DNA from: Coptodactyla brooksi | Lineage: Eukaryota > Arthropoda > Insecta > Coleoptera > Scarabaeidae | Reading direction: 5' to 3' | Length of the DNA: 41,889 nt | Assembly: GCA_033557675.1 (NCBI GenBank) | Contig: JAWQRM010000017.1 | Location: 1 to 41,889 of the forward strand | Part shown: positions 40,231-41,889 of the stretch, in pieces | Position numbering within the stretch: the stretch's first letter is position 1 | Layout: each line of letters starts with the position of its first letter | Translations under genes and position numbers: made by a program | The notes under the pieces: generated by a model | Told to the model about the DNA's origin: nothing | What the model saw: the letters and a program-made list of their open reading frames with translations, nothing else | Database searches by the model: none

Positions 40231-40700
40231 GATTCTTTTGTATAACTCAACGCATAGTAAGCTTTTTTTACAAAACCTACTTGTGTAAAATTAATTAATC
40301 AACCTCTTGCATAAACGATTTGTCTTAATATATATATAATTATTTGTCTTAATATTTGTTTTACCCTTTAGCAGTAGATTTTAAGGAAAAATGTTTTGTT
40401 TGCAAAAACCTTTATTATATTTTGTTCACTTTTGTGTCGAAAGTTAAGGTTACGAATCTACATCAAGAAAATATTGTAGTGTTACCAATCTATTAGAATT
40501 TATATTAAAGCTGATGGATTGGCAACCCCGATTAATGGGCGAATTTTTGATTACGTTGCACAAAAGCTAGTCTTTTTACGAGTTTATAGAAAGCTTTGAA
40601 ATCTTGCAATTTATTTTGTTAATGTACAAAGTTTTCGGCTTCGCTATATTTTTGCAAATATCTTCCTAAACTTTAAAATATCTCCGTTAGTCGCATGGTT
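40231..40700 (-). repeat. Duplicated upstream block, copy 3
   Basis: Aligns over about 450 bp with 20107-20510 and in its distal part with 22490-22720. Shared words are TAACTCAACGCATAGTAAGC, GTAAAATTAATTAAT, AAATGTTTTGTTTGCAAAAA, GAAAATATTGTAGTGTTACC, AAAGCTAGTCTTTTTACGAG and AAGTTTTCGGCTTCGCTATA. Confidence 0.75.
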
Positions 40701-40904
40701 TACGATTGTAGACCGCTCCCTTTTGACTATTCACCAATTGAAAATGTTTTTGTTTATACGCCTGTCCGGCCTAATAGTTGTTAGTTATACTTGAGGCCAC
40801 CTTCTCAGTGTGCTTACTTTTTGCGTTATCTGTATTCAAACAGGACTGGTCTACAACGGTACACCACGCGACTAAACGTGTAACAGTTTTTAGTTCTTGT
40901 GTTG

Positions 40905-41142
40905 GTCGATATCCTTGTTTCGTCGTAATGTAATGGTGTTGAATATTCTTCCTGTTTTGACGAACAGTTTTTTTGATCATGACGCGTTTCGACTTTCATC
41001 ATTATCAAGTGACTATATGGTGTGAATTATGTTGGGTTTTTCAGTATTTCTAGGGATTCTCTGGTGTCGAGTTTATTACCTTTTACTTGATTCGCCAGTA
41101 TTCTCATTGTACCCTCACACGAACCCTGGTACAGGGTTCGTG
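40905..41142 (-). mobile_element. Penelope-like element 3' fragment, copy 2
   Basis: Minus strand: TMRILANQVKGNKLDTRESL then EILK, the PLE C-terminal block, followed by untranslated sequence containing CTTGATAATGATGAAAGTCG-AAACGCG (41015-40980), similar in wording to PLE tails. It matches copy 1 at 37.8-38.1 kb and faces copy 3 head to head. Confidence 0.55.
41118..41142. repeat. Perfect palindrome, 11-bp arms, 3-nt loop
   Basis: CACGAACCCTG, GTA, CAGGGTTCGTG. It lies in PLE copy 2 where copy 3 (minus-to-plus comparison at 41260-41290) has no such symmetry. Confidence 0.95.
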
Positions 41143-41159
41143 CCGGTATTTATTTAGGT

Positions 41160-41500
41160 ATTCGGCGCAGTGTGATATCCTGTCATATCGGCCAGACAGG
41201 TCGGACATTCCAAGGCCGATATGATAGGATATGATACTGCCGAATTCCTCAATAAATGCCGGCATGAACCCAGTATCATCGAAAGTACAATAACAAAACT
41301 GGTGATTCGAGGCAAAGGCAATAAACCATACTTCGGAGGAGCCCTAGAAATATACAAACACACAAGAAGCAATGATGTCATCAACGTACAAACCAGCACA
41401 CCCCAGGATACGATTTTTACCCACCACTAAACTTCCAAACACATATATAAATTGCCCGCAATGCACACCACATAGTTTTTAGTTCACTCGATATTTTAAC
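41160..41500 (+). pseudogene. Penelope-like element, GIY-YIG endonuclease end, copy 3
   Basis: At 41179-41223 one frame reads SCHIGQTGRTFQGRYDRI, the GIY-YIG nuclease signature (YIGQTGR-type) of PLEs. Another frame continues TAEFLNKCRHEPSIIESTIT, KLVIRGKGNKPYFGGALEIY and KHTRSNDVIN (41231-41390), the usual PLE C-terminus. The tail CACACCACATAG...TTCACTCGATA (41465-41492) matches the tail of copies 1 and 2. Frame change between the two parts near 41228. The GIY-YIG nuclease nicks target DNA for PLE insertion; this copy is truncated and broken. Confidence 0.65.
41175..41232. repeat. Inverted repeat, 19-bp arms (1 mismatch), 20-nt loop
   Basis: ATATCCTGTCATATCGGCC (41175-41193) and GGCCGATATGATAGGATAT (41214-41232) pair except at one position. 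It overlaps the GIY-YIG motif and the frame change. Confidence 0.95.
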
Positions 41501-41631
41501 TTTCTATTTGTGGTATAGTGGGGGTAAGTAATATTTTGGATTTTTTTTTTATTCAGAAAGTTTAGTTGTTATATGTAACATATAAATTGTATTTGAGACA
41601 GTTGTTCTTATTGCCCATTTCAGATAAGAAT

Positions 41632-41859
41632 ATGTCTGCCCCCAATCCCAAAAAATCTCGAATCGAACGTAGTATAGATCCAGAGGTTTGGATGAAATGG
41701 TACGAAGAGCTAGTAAGTAATGAAGAAAGTCCTTTGGATGAAGAAGATGAAGATGAAGTGGAAGATAATGTTGTGGAAAACAGCAATAACGAAACAACTT
41801 CCCAACAAGACGTTTCATCAGGGGAAGAAAATATGGCAGACCTGGATATATCATATTAG
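41632..41859 (+). CDS. piggyBac-like transposase, N-terminal acidic part
   Basis: ATG at 41632 after a likely splice acceptor TTTCAG (41618-41623); a matching donor GGGGTAAGTAAT is at 41521-41532, giving a 5'-UTR intron as in the copy at 4.4 kb. Reads MSAPNPKKSRIERSIDPEVW, then MKWYEELVSNEESPLDEEDE and an acidic Ser/Asn stretch ending ENMADLDISY and TAG. This is the disordered acidic head typical of piggyBac transposases. The stop at 41857 comes before any catalytic motif, so either a frame is broken here or another intron follows. The window ends 30 bp later. Confidence 0.6.
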   Translation: MSAPNPKKSRIERSIDPEVWMKWYEELVSNEESPLDEEDEDEVEDNVVENSNNETTSQQDVSSGEENMADLDISY

Positions 41860-41889
41860 TGAAAGAGCAGGACTATAGATTGTATTACC

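Overview
The window looks like a piece of an AT-rich arthropod, most likely insect, nuclear genome. It has spliced genes (GT-AG introns) and almost every transposon class common in insects: piggyBac, hAT, mariner/maT, DUF4817-type IS630, Tc1, Tigger/pogo, CR1-like and jockey-like LINEs, a 412/mdg1-type Gypsy element, Penelope-like elements (PLE), MITEs and a tRNA-derived SINE. No bacterial or viral gene layout, rRNA gene or intact tRNA gene was seen. The order of insect cannot be decided from this sequence alone.

Layout. 1-1.0 kb: decayed hAT transposase. 2.2-4.4 kb: piggyBac-like element with an uninterrupted transposase on the minus strand and one recognisable terminal repeat. 4.9-8.7 kb: CR1-like LINE with a PHD/SGNH ORF1 and an endonuclease/RT ORF2, both broken. 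8.7-9.35 kb: decayed conserved transposon-associated protein. 9.7-10.5 kb: dispersed repeat R1 and a TTAA-flanked MITE. 10.5-10.8 kb: first exon of a zinc-finger gene. 11.3-13.9 kb: second LINE, half a Tigger element and a LINE scrap. 15.4-16.6 kb: SINE and a DUF4817 transposase fossil. 17.0-18.8 kb: R1 interrupted by a nearly full-length maT element. 19.9-22.7 kb: duplicated zinc-finger exon-1 and upstream blocks, plus a LINE tail. 23.1-27.3 kb: DUF4817 fragment and a truncated 412-type Gypsy element. 27.3-30.2 kb: damaged zinc-finger gene A. 31.4-33.6 kb: complete but dead Tigger element. 35.0-36.8 kb: zinc-finger gene B, three coding exons all open. 37.8-41.5 kb: PLE tails, a Tc1 derivative, a DDE-type fragment and a third exon-1 copy. 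41.6 kb: N-terminus of another piggyBac transposase.

The only host-gene-like material is a minus-strand family of zinc-finger genes that has been locally duplicated. An acidic exon 1 (copies at 10.5, 19.9 and 40.2 kb) is followed in phase by a short exon 2, a tiny exon 3 encoding a C2HC finger, and a long exon 4 built from 237-bp units of two C2H2 fingers plus a Cys-rich linker. Exons 2 and 3 can be recovered for both paralogues because phase, splice sites and protein are conserved. Gene B could be functional apart from its missing or broken exon 1. Gene A is destroyed by insertions.

A second theme is perfect or near-perfect fold-back palindromes (arms of 11-29 bp, loops of 2-20 nt) inside old transposon copies. 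In several cases a related copy in this same window shows the non-palindromic state, which points to local template-switch events. All calls rest on reading the sequence and remembered family motifs. No database or folding program was run.
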